64,000 bases of DNA from Exiguobacterium sp. AM39-5BH (lineage in GTDB: Bacteria > Bacillota > Bacilli > Exiguobacteriales > Exiguobacteriaceae): positions 226,676-290,675 of the forward strand of contig NZ_QSGS01000003.1 in NCBI RefSeq assembly GCF_003467445.1. The letters are read 5' to 3'. Of the stretch, positions 24,936-35,875 are shown one piece after another; the stretch's first letter is position 1; each line of letters begins with the position of its first letter. Position numbers and translations under genes: made by a program. The notes under the pieces were generated by a model. The model saw nothing but the letters and a program-made list of their open reading frames with translations. It was not told the origin of the DNA and made no database searches.

Positions 24936-25610
24936 ATGCATGAAATTATGACAGGTGAATTTGCAGTCATCGGATTAGGACGGTTTGGAGGCTCGATTGT
25001 ACGAGAACTGTCAGCAAACGGTTATGACGTCTTGGCCATCGATGCTGACGAAGAACGCGTCAACGAATTTATGGGATTGGCGACACATGCGGTCATCGCG
25101 GACACGACCGATGAAAACGTATTGAAAAGTCTCGGCATTCGAAACTTCGAACATGTCATCGTGGCCATCGGGGAAAATATCCAGGCATCGATTTTGACGA
25201 CCCTTATTTTAAAAGAGCTCGGTGTTCAAACTATTACAGTAAAAGCAACGAACGATTACCATGAGAAAGTGTTGCGCCGCATCGGTGCCGACAATATCGT
25301 TCACCCAGAACGTGACATGGGTGTCCGGATTGCGAACGGATTGATGAGCCAAAGCATTCTCGACTATCTTGAACTCTCGAACGAGCATTCGATTGTTGAA
25401 ATTAAAGCGTCGGACAAGCTGTCGAATAAATCACTCATTGATTTGGACCTTCGTGCCAAATATGGGGTCAACATCGTGGCCGTCCGTCGTGAAGACGACG
25501 TGATCATCTCACCACAAGCGGACGAGATGATTTTACCAGAAGACGTTTTGATCATCATCGGTAAAGATACAGACTTAGACCGACTCGAACGTACACTTCG
25601 GTCTCGATAA
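24936..25610 (+). CDS. ktrC: Potassium uptake regulatory subunit KtrC (TrkA/RCK family)
   Basis: Cytosolic gating ring protein of a Ktr potassium channel, about 224 aa. Rossmann RCK-N domain: FAVIGLGRFGGSIVREL (about 10-26) with the acidic AIDADEERVN; VAIGENIQASILTTLILKELG is nearly identical to B. subtilis KtrC. RCK-C domain occupies about 145-224. Such domains bind ATP/ADP, and c-di-AMP at RCK-C. Starts at ATG 24936 or 24948. The membrane partner KtrD/KtrB is not in the window. The neighbour rnjA (with a HAD gene between) agrees with B. subtilis ykqB-ykqC. Confidence 0.9.
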   Translation: MHEIMTGEFAVIGLGRFGGSIVRELSANGYDVLAIDADEERVNEFMGLATHAVIADTTDENVLKSLGIRNFEHVIVAIGENIQASILTTLILKELGVQTITVKATNDYHEKVLRRIGADNIVHPERDMGVRIANGLMSQSILDYLELSNEHSIVEIKASDKLSNKSLIDLDLRAKYGVNIVAVRREDDVIISPQADEMILPEDVLIIIGKDTDLDRLERTLRSR

Positions 25611-25640
25611 AAAACGAGAGGCGCGCGCCTCTCGTTTTTC
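25609..25640. terminator. Bidirectional terminator between ktrC and the HAD gene
   Basis: AAAAACGAGAGGC / GCCTCTCGTTTTT separated by GCGC. Confidence 0.95.
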
Positions 25641-25641
25641 A

Positions 25642-26418
25642 TTAAATGAGCTTCATTTGTTTTAATCCATATTCGATGCCGTCTTCAAGAATCGACTTTG
25701 TCACGAAGTCCGCGACTTCTTTTGTCTCGATCCGGGCGTTACCCATCGCGATACCAGTGCCGACGTACTCGAGCATGGCTAAATCGTTCAAGGCGTCACC
25801 GAACGCATATGTGTTCTCGAGCCGATAGCCGTTCGCCTCGATGAAGTGACGAATGCCGTCAGCCTTGCTCGCCCCGCGATTGATGACGTCCATGGCGTGC
25901 GGATGCCAACGAATAAAATCGAATTCCCGGTAAGCGTCCACATAACTATGCTCTTCTTCTGGTGTACAGTAAAGGAGCGTCTGATAGACCTCTTGTTCGA
26001 TGTGGAAGTTCGGTTCGTAGGTCGGAATCGGCATATCGAGTTCACCGAGCGATTGTTCGACGACGTGATCGTTCGCTTTCGTCGCCCCGCCGCGTTCTTG
26101 TCCGAGATAGACGAGCGTATGAGCGTTCGAACCTGCGTGTTCCGTCAAGCGATGGAGGGCGTCGGTCGGTAACGCGTTACGATACACGACCTCGCCGCGG
26201 TGGACCACAATTTGACCGTTGTAACAAACGAGGCTCTCGATTCCAAGTTGCTGAGGGATATTCGACAGCATCGCCGGACCGCGTCCGGTCGCGATGAACG
26301 TCTCAACGCCGTTTTTGCGAAGTTGCTTGATGGCCGCAATCGTCGAAGGGGGGATATACGACCCTTCATGGAGCAGTGTGCCGTCGATGTCAAAAAAGAC
26401 TACTCTTTTATCTTCCAT
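25642..26418 (-). CDS. Cof-type HAD-IIB phosphatase (YkrA-like)
   Basis: Haloacid dehalogenase superfamily phosphatase, 258 aa. Motif I FFDIDGTLL is at about residues 8-16, motif II ATGRG at about 45, motif III K at GASKADGIRHF and motif IV AFGDALNDLAMLEYVGTGIAMGNA near 210-232. The cap domain between motifs II and III puts it in class IIB; such enzymes dephosphorylate sugar phosphates, pyridoxal phosphate or flavin precursors. Start chosen at MEDKRVV (26418). Homologous by position and type to B. subtilis ykrA. Divergent from rnjA. Confidence 0.87.
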   Translation of the reverse strand: MEDKRVVFFDIDGTLLHEGSYIPPSTIAAIKQLRKNGVETFIATGRGPAMLSNIPQQLGIESLVCYNGQIVVHRGEVVYRNALPTDALHRLTEHAGSNAHTLVYLGQERGGATKANDHVVEQSLGELDMPIPTYEPNFHIEQEVYQTLLYCTPEEEHSYVDAYREFDFIRWHPHAMDVINRGASKADGIRHFIEANGYRLENTYAFGDALNDLAMLEYVGTGIAMGNARIETKEVADFVTKSILEDGIEYGLKQMKLI

Positions 26419-26512
26419 TTTTTCTTCACCATGCTTTCTCTGTCTTGATAAAATCAGTTTTATACAAAAAAGCATAACACGAAATCGAGAAACCGCCCTC
26501 AATCTAACGTCA

Positions 26513-26546
26513 TTAGTGAAATATTGTCACAATATAAGCTATAATG
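26513..26546 (+). promoter_or_regulatory. rnjA upstream: -10 box and imperfect TGTGA-type palindrome
   Basis: TAGTGA-AATATTG-TCACAA (26514-26532) resembles a Rex/FNR site but with a 7-base spacer. TATAAT at about 26540-26545 could be the -10 of rnjA; the -35 is not convincing. Confidence 0.3.
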
Positions 26547-26639
26547 AAGAAAGAATCTTACGGAGACATAATTAATATGGCGAGATCACTTATGGATCAC
26601 ATAGATGAATAACAACCACTTGTAGTAAGGAGAGATTAA

Positions 26640-28307
26640 ATGAAGTTTGTAAAAAACCACCAAACAGCTGTGTTCGCATTAGGCGGACTCGGAGAAATCG
26701 GGAAGAACACGTATGTCGTTCAATTCCAAGATGAAATCATCGTCATCGACGCGGGCGTCATGTTCCCAGAGGATGACTTGCTTGGAATCGACTATGTGAT
26801 TCCTGACTACTCATACTTGATTAAAAATAAGGACAAAGTTAAAGGGGTATTCATCACGCACGGTCACGAAGACCATATCGGTGGTATCCCATTCTTATTG
26901 AAACAAGTAAAACTTCCGATTTACGCCACAAAACTCGCGCTTGGATTAATTAAAGTGAAACTTGAAGAGCATGGCTTGCTCCGCGAGGCGGAACTTCATG
27001 AAATTGATGAAGATACAATCGTCAAATTCCGCAAGACGAGCATTTCATTCTTCCGGACGACCCACTCGATTCCGAATTCGCTCGGTGTCGTCGTCAAGAC
27101 ACCTCAAGGAAACATCGTCCATACGGGCGACTTCAAATTCGACTTCACCCCAGTCGGTGAACCAGCTGATATCGCTAAGATGGCAGACATCGGGAAAGAA
27201 GGAGTCCTTTGTCTCTTATCGGATTCGACGAACGCAGAAGTCGAAGGGTTCACAATGAGTGAGAAAGTTGTCGGCGGTACAATCAGTGAGACGTTCCGAA
27301 AAGCAGACGGACGCATTATTTTCGCAACGTTCGCGTCGAACATTTACCGACTCCAACAAGTCGTCGACGCTTGTGCCGAGACAGGTCGTCACTTGGCCAT
27401 CTTCGGTCGTTCGATGGACAAAGTCATGACAATCGGCCAAGAACTCGGTTTTATCAACGTTCCGAAAGGCATGATCATCGAAGCGAATCAGTTACGCAAT
27501 TATGAACCCCACGAAGTGGCGATTCTTTGTACCGGTTCACAAGGTGAACCGATGGCAGCGCTCAGCCGGATTGCTAACGGGACACATCGTCAAGTGTCGA
27601 TCATTCCGGGCGATACGGTCATCTTTTCGTCATCACCGATACCGGGGAACGCGATTTCCGTCGGGAAGACAATCGACCAGCTTTATAAAGCCGGCGCGGA
27701 CGTCGTTTATGGAAAATTGACGAATATTCACACGTCGGGTCACGGGTCGCAACAAGAGCAATTACTTATGATCCGTCTCCTCAACCCGAAATTCTTCATG
27801 CCGATTCACGGCGAGTATCGCATGTTGGTCAAACATGCCGAACTTGCCGAATCGGTCGGGATTCCGAGAGAGAACAGCTTCATTATGGATAATGGGGAAG
27901 TGCTCGCAGTCGATGCCGATTCGGCCGCCATCACTGGAAAAATCTCAGCCAACGCGGTTTATGTAGACGGCAATGGCATCGGTGACATCGGCAATATCGT
28001 CTTGCGCGACCGCCGCATTCTTTCAGAAGATGGGCTCGTGGTCGTCGTCATCAGCATCGATGGCAAGACGCGTAAACTCGTCTCAGGTCCTGATATCATT
28101 TCACGCGGTTTCGTCTACATGCGTGAATCGGGCAGCTTGATTCGTGACGGTGAGCGACTGCTCAAGAAGACGGTTGAGCAAGGATTGTCAAATAAGCAGA
28201 TGAAGTGGTCGGAGATGAAACAACTTGTTTCAGATACGCTCACGCCATATTTGGCACAAAAAACAAGAAGACACCCAATGGTTCTTCCGATTATCATGGA
28301 AGTATGA
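26640..28307 (+). CDS. rnjA: Ribonuclease J1
   Basis: Metallo-beta-lactamase/beta-CASP ribonuclease, 555 aa, with 5'-3' exo- and endonuclease activity; central to mRNA decay and 16S rRNA maturation. HGHEDH (residues 74-79) binds two zinc ions, HTGDFKFD follows, and the beta-CASP region includes CTGSQGEP. The C-terminal domain starts near 450. AAGGAGAG precedes the ATG. In B. subtilis a small gene for RNA polymerase epsilon lies just upstream; it is absent here. Downstream terminator at 28311. Confidence 0.97.
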   Translation: MKFVKNHQTAVFALGGLGEIGKNTYVVQFQDEIIVIDAGVMFPEDDLLGIDYVIPDYSYLIKNKDKVKGVFITHGHEDHIGGIPFLLKQVKLPIYATKLALGLIKVKLEEHGLLREAELHEIDEDTIVKFRKTSISFFRTTHSIPNSLGVVVKTPQGNIVHTGDFKFDFTPVGEPADIAKMADIGKEGVLCLLSDSTNAEVEGFTMSEKVVGGTISETFRKADGRIIFATFASNIYRLQQVVDACAETGRHLAIFGRSMDKVMTIGQELGFINVPKGMIIEANQLRNYEPHEVAILCTGSQGEPMAALSRIANGTHRQVSIIPGDTVIFSSSPIPGNAISVGKTIDQLYKAGADVVYGKLTNIHTSGHGSQQEQLLMIRLLNPKFFMPIHGEYRMLVKHAELAESVGIPRENSFIMDNGEVLAVDADSAAITGKISANAVYVDGNGIGDIGNIVLRDRRILSEDGLVVVVISIDGKTRKLVSGPDIISRGFVYMRESGSLIRDGERLLKKTVEQGLSNKQMKWSEMKQLVSDTLTPYLAQKTRRHPMVLPIIMEV

Positions 28308-28310
28308 ACG

Positions 28311-28342
28311 AGCGGGCTGTAGGGGACTACAGTCCGCTTTTT
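28311..28342 (+). terminator. Terminator after rnjA
   Basis: AGCGGRCTGTAG-type stem (AGCGGGCTGTAG / CTACAGTCCGCT, one G-T pair), GGGA loop, T-run. Confidence 0.9.
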
Positions 28343-28370
28343 AGAGAGTATGGATAAAGGAGATAGGGGT

Positions 28371-29827
28371 ATGGAACGTAAGAAACGGAAGAAAAAGCGG
28401 TTGAAATGGGTCATTGCCGCATTTGCTCTACTCTTCCTGATCACGATGATTTACCATCAAGTCAAACCGCTGCCGGACGGAGTGTCACGGGCATCAGAAC
28501 CGGTCGCGATTTCCGACGATCAAATCGATTTTCTGTCTGATTTGACGTATCAAGCGGAAGACATCGAGACTAACGAGCAAGAGATTTTTCAAGACATCGA
28601 ACGATCAATCCGTGAAGCGCGAGAATATATCGTCATGGACTTTTTTCTATTTAATCCTTATTCGAACGAAGACCGACAATATCCGGATATCACAGCTAGA
28701 CTGTCATCAGCCATGCTCGAACAGATGGAAACCTATCCGGACATGAACGTCGTTTTGATCACGGATGAGATTAACACGACTTACAATGGCCACGCAGCCG
28801 GGCATTTAGACGTATTAAAAGAAGCGGGTGCGGAAATCGTCTACACAAACCTTGACGCGCTCCGCGACCCTAACATCTTGTACTCCACGCTCTATCGCAT
28901 CGGATTCCAATGGTTCGGTGACAGCCAGAACGGTTGGTTGCCAAACCCGCTGGCTAAGAACGCACCTGATATCACGGTTCGGTCGTATTTACGACTTTTG
29001 AACGTGAAAGCAAACCACCGCAAAGTGATGGTGACTGAGAATGATGGATTCGTCTTGTCGGCAATCCCCATGACGCGAGCGGCTATCATTCCAATGTGGG
29101 GGTACGACTCGATGGACCAATTTTAGCGGACATTCTCGAAGGGGAAGAAGCGATTGCGACATTTTCAAAAGGTGATGCCAAACGCTTTCCGAGTGAAGAG
29201 AAATTAGCGAATTTACGCAAGGAATCGTCAGCGGGGCCGATGCAAATCCGCTACGTCACCGAATCAAAAATTCAAGACGCGGTCGTCGGTGCGATGGAAG
29301 AAGCGCAAGCAGGCGAGACGATCTGGATTGGTATGTTCTATTTGGCTGACCGGAACATCATTCAAGCTATTCATGAGGCAGCCGAGCGCGGTGTCTTCGT
29401 CAAACTGATTCTTGATCCGAACACGAACGCGTTCGGTCGCCAGAAAACTGGGTTGCCGAACTTACCGGTCGCGGCAGAGTTGAACACGGTGAATCCGAAA
29501 CAAATCGAGATTCGTTGGTATAAGGTTAGTAAAGAGCAATACCATCCGAAGATGCTCTATATAGAAGGCGATCCTCGCGTTGTCGTCATTGGCTCGGGGA
29601 ACTACACGACCCGCAACATGAACGACTACAACCTAGAGGCAGATGTCGAAGTCGTCACGACCGAGGAGACGGAGTTCATCCGCGAGGTCGACGGCTACTT
29701 CAAGCGTCTCTGGAACAACGAGCAAGGAACGTATACGCTCGCCTATGACGAGATTCAGACCGATTTGCCAATCGGAAAATATGTGATTTATTGGCTCCAG
29801 AAACTTACTTGGACAATGACCTACTGA
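28371..29827 (+). CDS. Membrane-anchored phospholipase D-like protein (frameshifted near 29062)
   Basis: About 485 aa after repair. A basic N-terminus and one membrane helix (WVIAAFALLFLITMIY, about 13-28) anchor a two-lobed PLD-like domain outside the cell. HKD-like motifs are HRKVMVTE (about 222) and HPKMLYIE (about 391): in both, the usual aspartate is glutamate. GSGNYTTRN follows the second. One base is missing at 29061-29063; restoring it gives SANPHDASGYHSNVGVRLDGPI across the join. AAAGGAG is 6 bases before the ATG. Related to cardiolipin synthase-like proteins, but substrate unknown. Confidence 0.83.
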
Positions 29828-29830
29828 TAC

Positions 29831-29860
29831 AAGCCCGCCTTCCTGTGAAGGTGGGTTTTG
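29831..29860 (+). terminator. Terminator after the PLD-like gene
   Basis: AAGCCCGCCTTC / GAAGGTGGGTTT (one G-T pair) with TTTTG. Confidence 0.85.
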
Positions 29861-29903
29861 TTGGTTGCTGAACGGACGGGCCATCAAAAGCATGACAGCG
29901 AAT

Positions 29904-29934
29904 AAAACCCGCTCTCACAAAAAGAGCAGGTTTT
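29904..29934 (-). terminator. Terminator of the lipoprotein-hydrolase gene
   Basis: AAAACCTGCTCT / AGAGCGGGTTTT on the minus strand (one G-T pair), directly after the stop codon. Confidence 0.87.
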
Positions 29935-29936
29935 CA

Positions 29937-31553
29937 TCAATTCGTTTCGACTGGATTAAATTCATTCGTGAACTCGTAAAGGAATCTTCCTGTGTCGCGG
30001 AGGACGTCTGTCTTCCGGTGGAGCGAGAAGTGATCATACGGAACGGTTTCCGTCTCGATATTATTCGTATACTCCTCGAGCAAGAGCGAACTCGCTGGCT
30101 CAATCAAATTGAATTCGCCGCCGCGTCCCGAGAAGGAGAAGACTTGAACGGAACGTGGCCATGTCTCCAGTTTTTCTTGGAACGCCTGTAGCCCGTCCGA
30201 ACTCGGGGACAAATCCCGGATGGCCGGACTGCCGGTATTGATCCCGAAATTGCTGGCCGACAGACCGAAGTTGGCGAGGCGTGTCCCGGCGAACGGACTA
30301 TCATACGTCACGAACTTATCGACGATGTATTCATCTTGATTCAAGATATAGTTCGCTGCCGCCACACCGCCCATGCTGTGACCGATCAAGTATATCCGGT
30401 CAAACGAACGGTTGCGTTCCTGTTTATACCGTTCGATCGCCGCATTCAACCATTTCGTCTGATTGTTGAGCGACGCCTCGGCGTCCTCATACTCGATTCG
30501 GACGATCGGACGGTACGAACTATAGTCATTGATCACACAGTCGACCGCGCCTTTCGTTGTCACGGTGCAGATTGCACCGTCTTTGGCAAGTCCACGTTGC
30601 TCCATATATTGAGAGAAACGGAGAAATGTGCGCTCGGTTCCAAGTAACCCATGTACAGCGAACGTTGGGATAAACTCATCTGTTTGGGCCGCTTGACGTA
30701 CCGCTTCCGTCTTCTGTTCGGTCGTTAATTCATCTCGAATCGTTACGACAATCAAAGCAAGCGTCAAGACGAGGATCAATCCGCCAAAGATACGGGATCG
30801 GATTGACGTTTTGTCCGGGTTGTCGACGTTTTGACGATACTTCTTCCAGATAAAGAAAGCGATTAGGCCTAAAACGACAGCGATGACGCCCGTGATGATC
30901 CACGCTTTGATGTTCGGCACGTGGGCGACGAGCGTCATATTGTTTTGGCGGCCGCCGTACACTTGCCACTCGACATGTTTCATCGAGCGGATATCGAGGC
31001 CGGTGCCGTCCTCGACAAACACGCCAGTCGGGACGGTAAGGTTGAATCGGATATCTGCTTGACGCACATAACGCTCCGCCAATTGTTTCGGTGAACCGCT
31101 CAAATCGAGACCGGGTAAATCGATTCGGTCGAGCCTAAGATCGAGGTTCGTTGTCAACACATAAGAGTCAAACCAAATGCCGTCTTCTTTCTGCACTTCA
31201 AACTTTACGTCAGGTGGGACGAGGATACCGGCCGGACCGGTCTTCCATTCCTCTTTAATGTTTTGAAGGTCGTCGACGTTGTCGAACGTCTTCTTGAGCA
31301 CCATGCCTTCATAGTCGTCTTGACTCAGATAATCACGTGTCGCATATCCGTTCTCCTTCGCCTGTTGTTTCCATGTATCCCAATCGAGCCTCAAATTGAG
31401 CAGCTTCATGACCGGATGGTCGCGGAAGGCATACGTCGTCTCTAACGTGACCGATTGGTCGTAGTGGACGGTCGCGTCATATTCGATGCGGACACATCCC
31501 CCGATTAAAAGAAACAAAAATGGGAATAGGAACAACAGTGCCTTTTTCTTCAA
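29937..31553 (-). CDS. Fusion protein: LppM-like lipoprotein domain, two membrane helices, DUF915 alpha/beta hydrolase
   Basis: 538 aa. A lipoprotein signal peptide (LFLLIGGC, cysteine at residue 20) precedes an LppM/DUF3153-like domain (about 21-210). Two membrane helices follow (about 216-236 and 254-272), then a DUF915-type alpha/beta hydrolase with HGLLGTERTF (about 301), the serine elbow GHSMGG (about 391-396), YDSPFAGT and a likely catalytic histidine in YDHFSLH (about 506-512). With two helices both large domains face outside. The TTG start at 31551-31553 has GAGGTG 6 bases upstream. It follows def closely, probably in one transcript. Substrate unknown; lipid or peptidoglycan ester are guesses. 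B. subtilis has a different lipoprotein, YkyA, here. Confidence 0.82.
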   Translation of the reverse strand: MKKKALLFLFPFLFLLIGGCVRIEYDATVHYDQSVTLETTYAFRDHPVMKLLNLRLDWDTWKQQAKENGYATRDYLSQDDYEGMVLKKTFDNVDDLQNIKEEWKTGPAGILVPPDVKFEVQKEDGIWFDSYVLTTNLDLRLDRIDLPGLDLSGSPKQLAERYVRQADIRFNLTVPTGVFVEDGTGLDIRSMKHVEWQVYGGRQNNMTLVAHVPNIKAWIITGVIAVVLGLIAFFIWKKYRQNVDNPDKTSIRSRIFGGLILVLTLALIVVTIRDELTTEQKTEAVRQAAQTDEFIPTFAVHGLLGTERTFLRFSQYMEQRGLAKDGAICTVTTKGAVDCVINDYSSYRPIVRIEYEDAEASLNNQTKWLNAAIERYKQERNRSFDRIYLIGHSMGGVAAANYILNQDEYIVDKFVTYDSPFAGTRLANFGLSASNFGINTGSPAIRDLSPSSDGLQAFQEKLETWPRSVQVFSFSGRGGEFNLIEPASSLLLEEYTNNIETETVPYDHFSLHRKTDVLRDTGRFLYEFTNEFNPVETN

Positions 31554-31563
31554 TCTCGTCACC

Positions 31564-32103
31564 TCAAATCGGCTCACCGTAGGTTTCTAGCGGATTGGTC
31601 ATGTTGATGCGGTCGTAGAAGAGAACCCCATCTAAATGGTCGAGCTCATGTTGACAGACGATGGCGCGCATACCGCGGAGCCGCAATTTGATTGGGACGC
31701 CGTCACGGTCAAACCCTTCAATCGTGATGCGACGATGGCGGGGCACGTTGCCTTTGACGACGCGATCGACAGATAGACAGCCTTCACCGCCGTTCAAATA
31801 CGTCTGCTCTACCGAGTGGCTCGTAATTTTCGGATTGAAGATTGATAGTTTGAATGTCTCTTCTTCTTCATGGAGCAAGACCGTGAAGAAACGGCGGTTG
31901 ACACCGAGTTGTGGTGCGGCGATGCCGACGCCGCCGCGAAGTTCATACTTCGCGCTCATCTCGGGGTCTTGGCTGTTGACGAGGAACGTCTCCATCTCGT
32001 CGAGTAGCGCGAGGTCTTCTGCCGTCGGTGGAATCGGCACTTCGATTGAGCGGACGCGGAGCCGCTCGTCTCCTTCACGAATCACATCTTTCATTGTTAA
32101 CAT
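31564..32103 (-). CDS. def: Peptide deformylase (DefB type)
   Basis: Removes the formyl group from nascent proteins; 179 aa. Motif 1 GVGIAAPQLG (about 58-67), motif 2 EGCLS with the metal-binding cysteine (C109), motif 3 QHELDHLDG (151-159) with two metal histidines and the catalytic glutamate. Insert lengths fit type 2 enzymes of Gram-positive bacteria. The ATG at 32103 has AAAGGAAG 6 bases before it. B. subtilis defB (ykrB) is likewise divergent-adjacent to pdhA. Confidence 0.95.
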   Translation of the reverse strand: MLTMKDVIREGDERLRVRSIEVPIPPTAEDLALLDEMETFLVNSQDPEMSAKYELRGGVGIAAPQLGVNRRFFTVLLHEEEETFKLSIFNPKITSHSVEQTYLNGGEGCLSVDRVVKGNVPRHRRITIEGFDRDGVPIKLRLRGMRAIVCQHELDHLDGVLFYDRINMTNPLETYGEPI

Positions 32104-33518
<1,415 letters not shown>

Positions 33519-33521
33519 GTT

Positions 33522-34499
33522 ATGGCTCAAATGACAATGATCCAAGCGATTACTGATGCGATGCGCGTTGAAATGAAGCGCGACGAGAAAGTACTTCTTT
33601 TCGGAGAAGACGTTGGTAAAAACGGTGGGGTTTTCCGGGCAACGGAAGGTCTCCAAGACGAGCTCGGCGAAGACCGCGTCTTTGACACGCCGCTTGCTGA
33701 ATCTGGTATCGGTGGTCTTGCGATCGGTCTCGGTCTTACAGGTTTCCGTCCAATTATGGAAGTCCAGTTCTTCGGATTCGTATTCGAAGTGTTCGACTCA
33801 ATCGCAGCTCAAATGGCACGTATGCGTTACCGTTCAGGCGGCGCTTACAGCCAACCGATTACAATCCGGTCACCATTCGGTGGCGGCGTTAAAACACCAG
33901 AACTTCATGCGGACAGCCTTGAAGGCTTGATGGCTCAGACACCTGGTCTTAAAGTCGTCATCCCGTCAACGCCATACGATGCAAAAGGTCTTTTGATCTC
34001 AGCAATTCGTGACAACGACCCAGTCGTATTCCTCGAGCACATGAAACTGTACCGTTCATTCCGTGGCGAAGTTCCAGAAGGCGAATACACGATTGAGCTT
34101 GGAAAAGCAGACGTGAAACGCGAAGGAACTGACGTTTCGATCATCACTTACGGTGCAATGGTCCACACGTCACTCAAAGCGGCAGAAGAGCTCGAAAAAG
34201 AAAACATCAACGTCGAAGTCGTCGACCTCATGACAGTGAGCCCGCTTGATATCGACACAATCGTCGAGTCTGTTAAAAAGACTGGCCGTGCGATCGTCGT
34301 TCAAGAAGCACAACGTCAAGCAGGGATTGCGGCTAACGTCGTAACTGAAATTCAAGAACGCGCAATTCTTCACCTCGAGGCACCAGTGCTTCGTGTAACT
34401 GCACCAGACACAGTCTTTGCTTTCGCACAAGGTGAAGACGCATGGTTACCTGACCATAAAGATGTCGTTGCAAAAGTTAAGGAAGTTATCAACTTCTGA
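33522..34499 (+). CDS. pdhB: Pyruvate dehydrogenase E1 component, beta subunit
   Basis: 325 aa; transketolase-like pyrimidine-binding domain (about 5-180) and C-terminal transketolase domain. [14 protein letters not shown] near residue 27, [15 protein letters not shown] near 55 with the glutamate that activates ThDP, and the conserved RSPFGGG motif. Follows pdhA after 3 bp, with AAAGGAGTCGAAG at the pdhA 3' end as its ribosome site. Codon use is strongly biased, as expected for a highly expressed enzyme. Confidence 0.97.
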   Translation: MAQMTMIQAITDAMRVEMKRDEKVLLFGEDVGKNGGVFRATEGLQDELGEDRVFDTPLAESGIGGLAIGLGLTGFRPIMEVQFFGFVFEVFDSIAAQMARMRYRSGGAYSQPITIRSPFGGGVKTPELHADSLEGLMAQTPGLKVVIPSTPYDAKGLLISAIRDNDPVVFLEHMKLYRSFRGEVPEGEYTIELGKADVKREGTDVSIITYGAMVHTSLKAAEELEKENINVEVVDLMTVSPLDIDTIVESVKKTGRAIVVQEAQRQAGIAANVVTEIQERAILHLEAPVLRVTAPDTVFAFAQGEDAWLPDHKDVVAKVKEVINF

Positions 34500-34511
34500 T
34501 CGTGTTCAAGT

Positions 34512-34540
34512 AACGATGAGGGAGAAGCATCTCCCTCGTT
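34512..34540 (+). other. Intra-operon hairpin between pdhB and pdhC
   Basis: GAGGGAGA / TCTCCCTC with an AGCA loop, no T-run beyond GTT. Probably an mRNA processing or stability element that lets E1 and E2/E3 levels differ, and not a full terminator. Confidence 0.6.
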
Positions 34541-34575
34541 GTGTTTACATGATGAATTGATGGGAGGAAAAACCA

Positions 34576-35871
34576 GTGGCAGTATTTGAATTTAAATTAC
34601 CAGACATCGGTGAAGGAATTCACGAAGGTGAAATCGTCAAGTGGTTCGTAAAAGCAGGGGACACAGTGAAAGAAGATGACATTCTTCTTGAAGTTCAAAA
34701 CGACAAAGCCGTCGTTGAAATCCCTGCTCCAGTGGATGGAACAGTCAAAGACGTAAAAGTCTCTGAAGGTACAGTTGCGGTCGTCGGTGACGTCCTCATC
34801 ACGTTCGATATCGAAGGTGACGCGCCAGCAGGCGAAGAGGAAGCAGCTCCTGAACAACCAAAAGCTGAAGAACAACCAGAAGGCACAATCGAGAAAGCCG
34901 TTGAAGCAGACAAGCCGCGCGACGTCCAACTTCACAAGTCGGAGCGCGTCATCGCTATGCCTTCAATCCGCAAGTACGCTCGTGAAAAAGGCGTCGACAT
35001 CCGTGAAGTCAAAGGTTCTGGCGACAACGGCCGCATCTTGAAAGAAGACATCGATGCATTCGCAAACGGTGAAGCACCAACAGCCGAAGCTACAACAGAG
35101 AAAACAGAATCTGTTGCTCCAGCAGCAGCTGCTAAAACGGAAATCAAGCCTTACGAGTCAGCGACGCCTGAACTCGAAACGCGTGAGAAAATCCGTGGAA
35201 TCCGTAAAGCGATCTCGAAAGCAATGGTCAACTCGAAGCATACAGCTCCACACGTTACACTCATGGACGAAGTCGACGTCACGAAACTCGTCGCACTCCG
35301 TAAAGAGTTCAAACAAGTGGCTGCTGACCAAGGCGTGAAACTCACGTACTTGCCATTCGTCGTTAAAGCATTGACAGCTGCAGCGAAAGCTTACCCAGCC
35401 ATCAACGCATCAATCGATGATGTCAACGAAGAGATCGTCTACAAAAACTACTACAACATCGGTATCGCTGCCGATACGGACAACGGTCTCGTTGTTCCTG
35501 TCGTCAAAGAAGCGGACCGTAAGTCAATCTACGCACTCGCTACAAACATCAATGAGCTTGCCGGTAAAGCACGTGAAGGCAAACTTGCTGGGGACGACAT
35601 GAAAGGCGGATCGATCACAATCACGAACATCGGTTCTGCTGGCGGACAATGGTTCACACCTGTCATCAACCACCCAGAAGTTGCGATTCTCGGTATCGGC
35701 CGTATCGCTGAAAAAGCTGTCGTTAAAGACGGTGAGATCGTCGCGGCACCAGTCCTCGCCCTCTCATTCAGCTTTGACCACCGCCTCATCGACGGTGCGA
35801 CTGCTCAAAACGCACTCAACATGGTGAAACGCTTGCTTCAAGATCCAGCACTTCTAATGATGGAGGGATAA
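34576..35871 (+). CDS. pdhC: Dihydrolipoamide acetyltransferase (E2 of PDH)
   Basis: 431 aa core-forming E2. One N-terminal lipoyl domain with the lipoylated lysine in QNDKAVVE (about residue 43), an acidic/proline linker, a peripheral subunit-binding domain ([16 protein letters not shown], about 126-160), an alanine-rich linker and the catalytic domain with the C-terminal [10 protein letters not shown] motif (histidine about 402). GTG start with GGGAGG 9 bases before. Single lipoyl domain, as in Bacillus. Confidence 0.97.
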   Translation: MAVFEFKLPDIGEGIHEGEIVKWFVKAGDTVKEDDILLEVQNDKAVVEIPAPVDGTVKDVKVSEGTVAVVGDVLITFDIEGDAPAGEEEAAPEQPKAEEQPEGTIEKAVEADKPRDVQLHKSERVIAMPSIRKYAREKGVDIREVKGSGDNGRILKEDIDAFANGEAPTAEATTEKTESVAPAAAAKTEIKPYESATPELETREKIRGIRKAISKAMVNSKHTAPHVTLMDEVDVTKLVALRKEFKQVAADQGVKLTYLPFVVKALTAAAKAYPAINASIDDVNEEIVYKNYYNIGIAADTDNGLVVPVVKEADRKSIYALATNINELAGKAREGKLAGDDMKGGSITITNIGSAGGQWFTPVINHPEVAILGIGRIAEKAVVKDGEIVAAPVLALSFSFDHRLIDGATAQNALNMVKRLLQDPALLMMEG

Positions 35872-35875
35872 GAAC

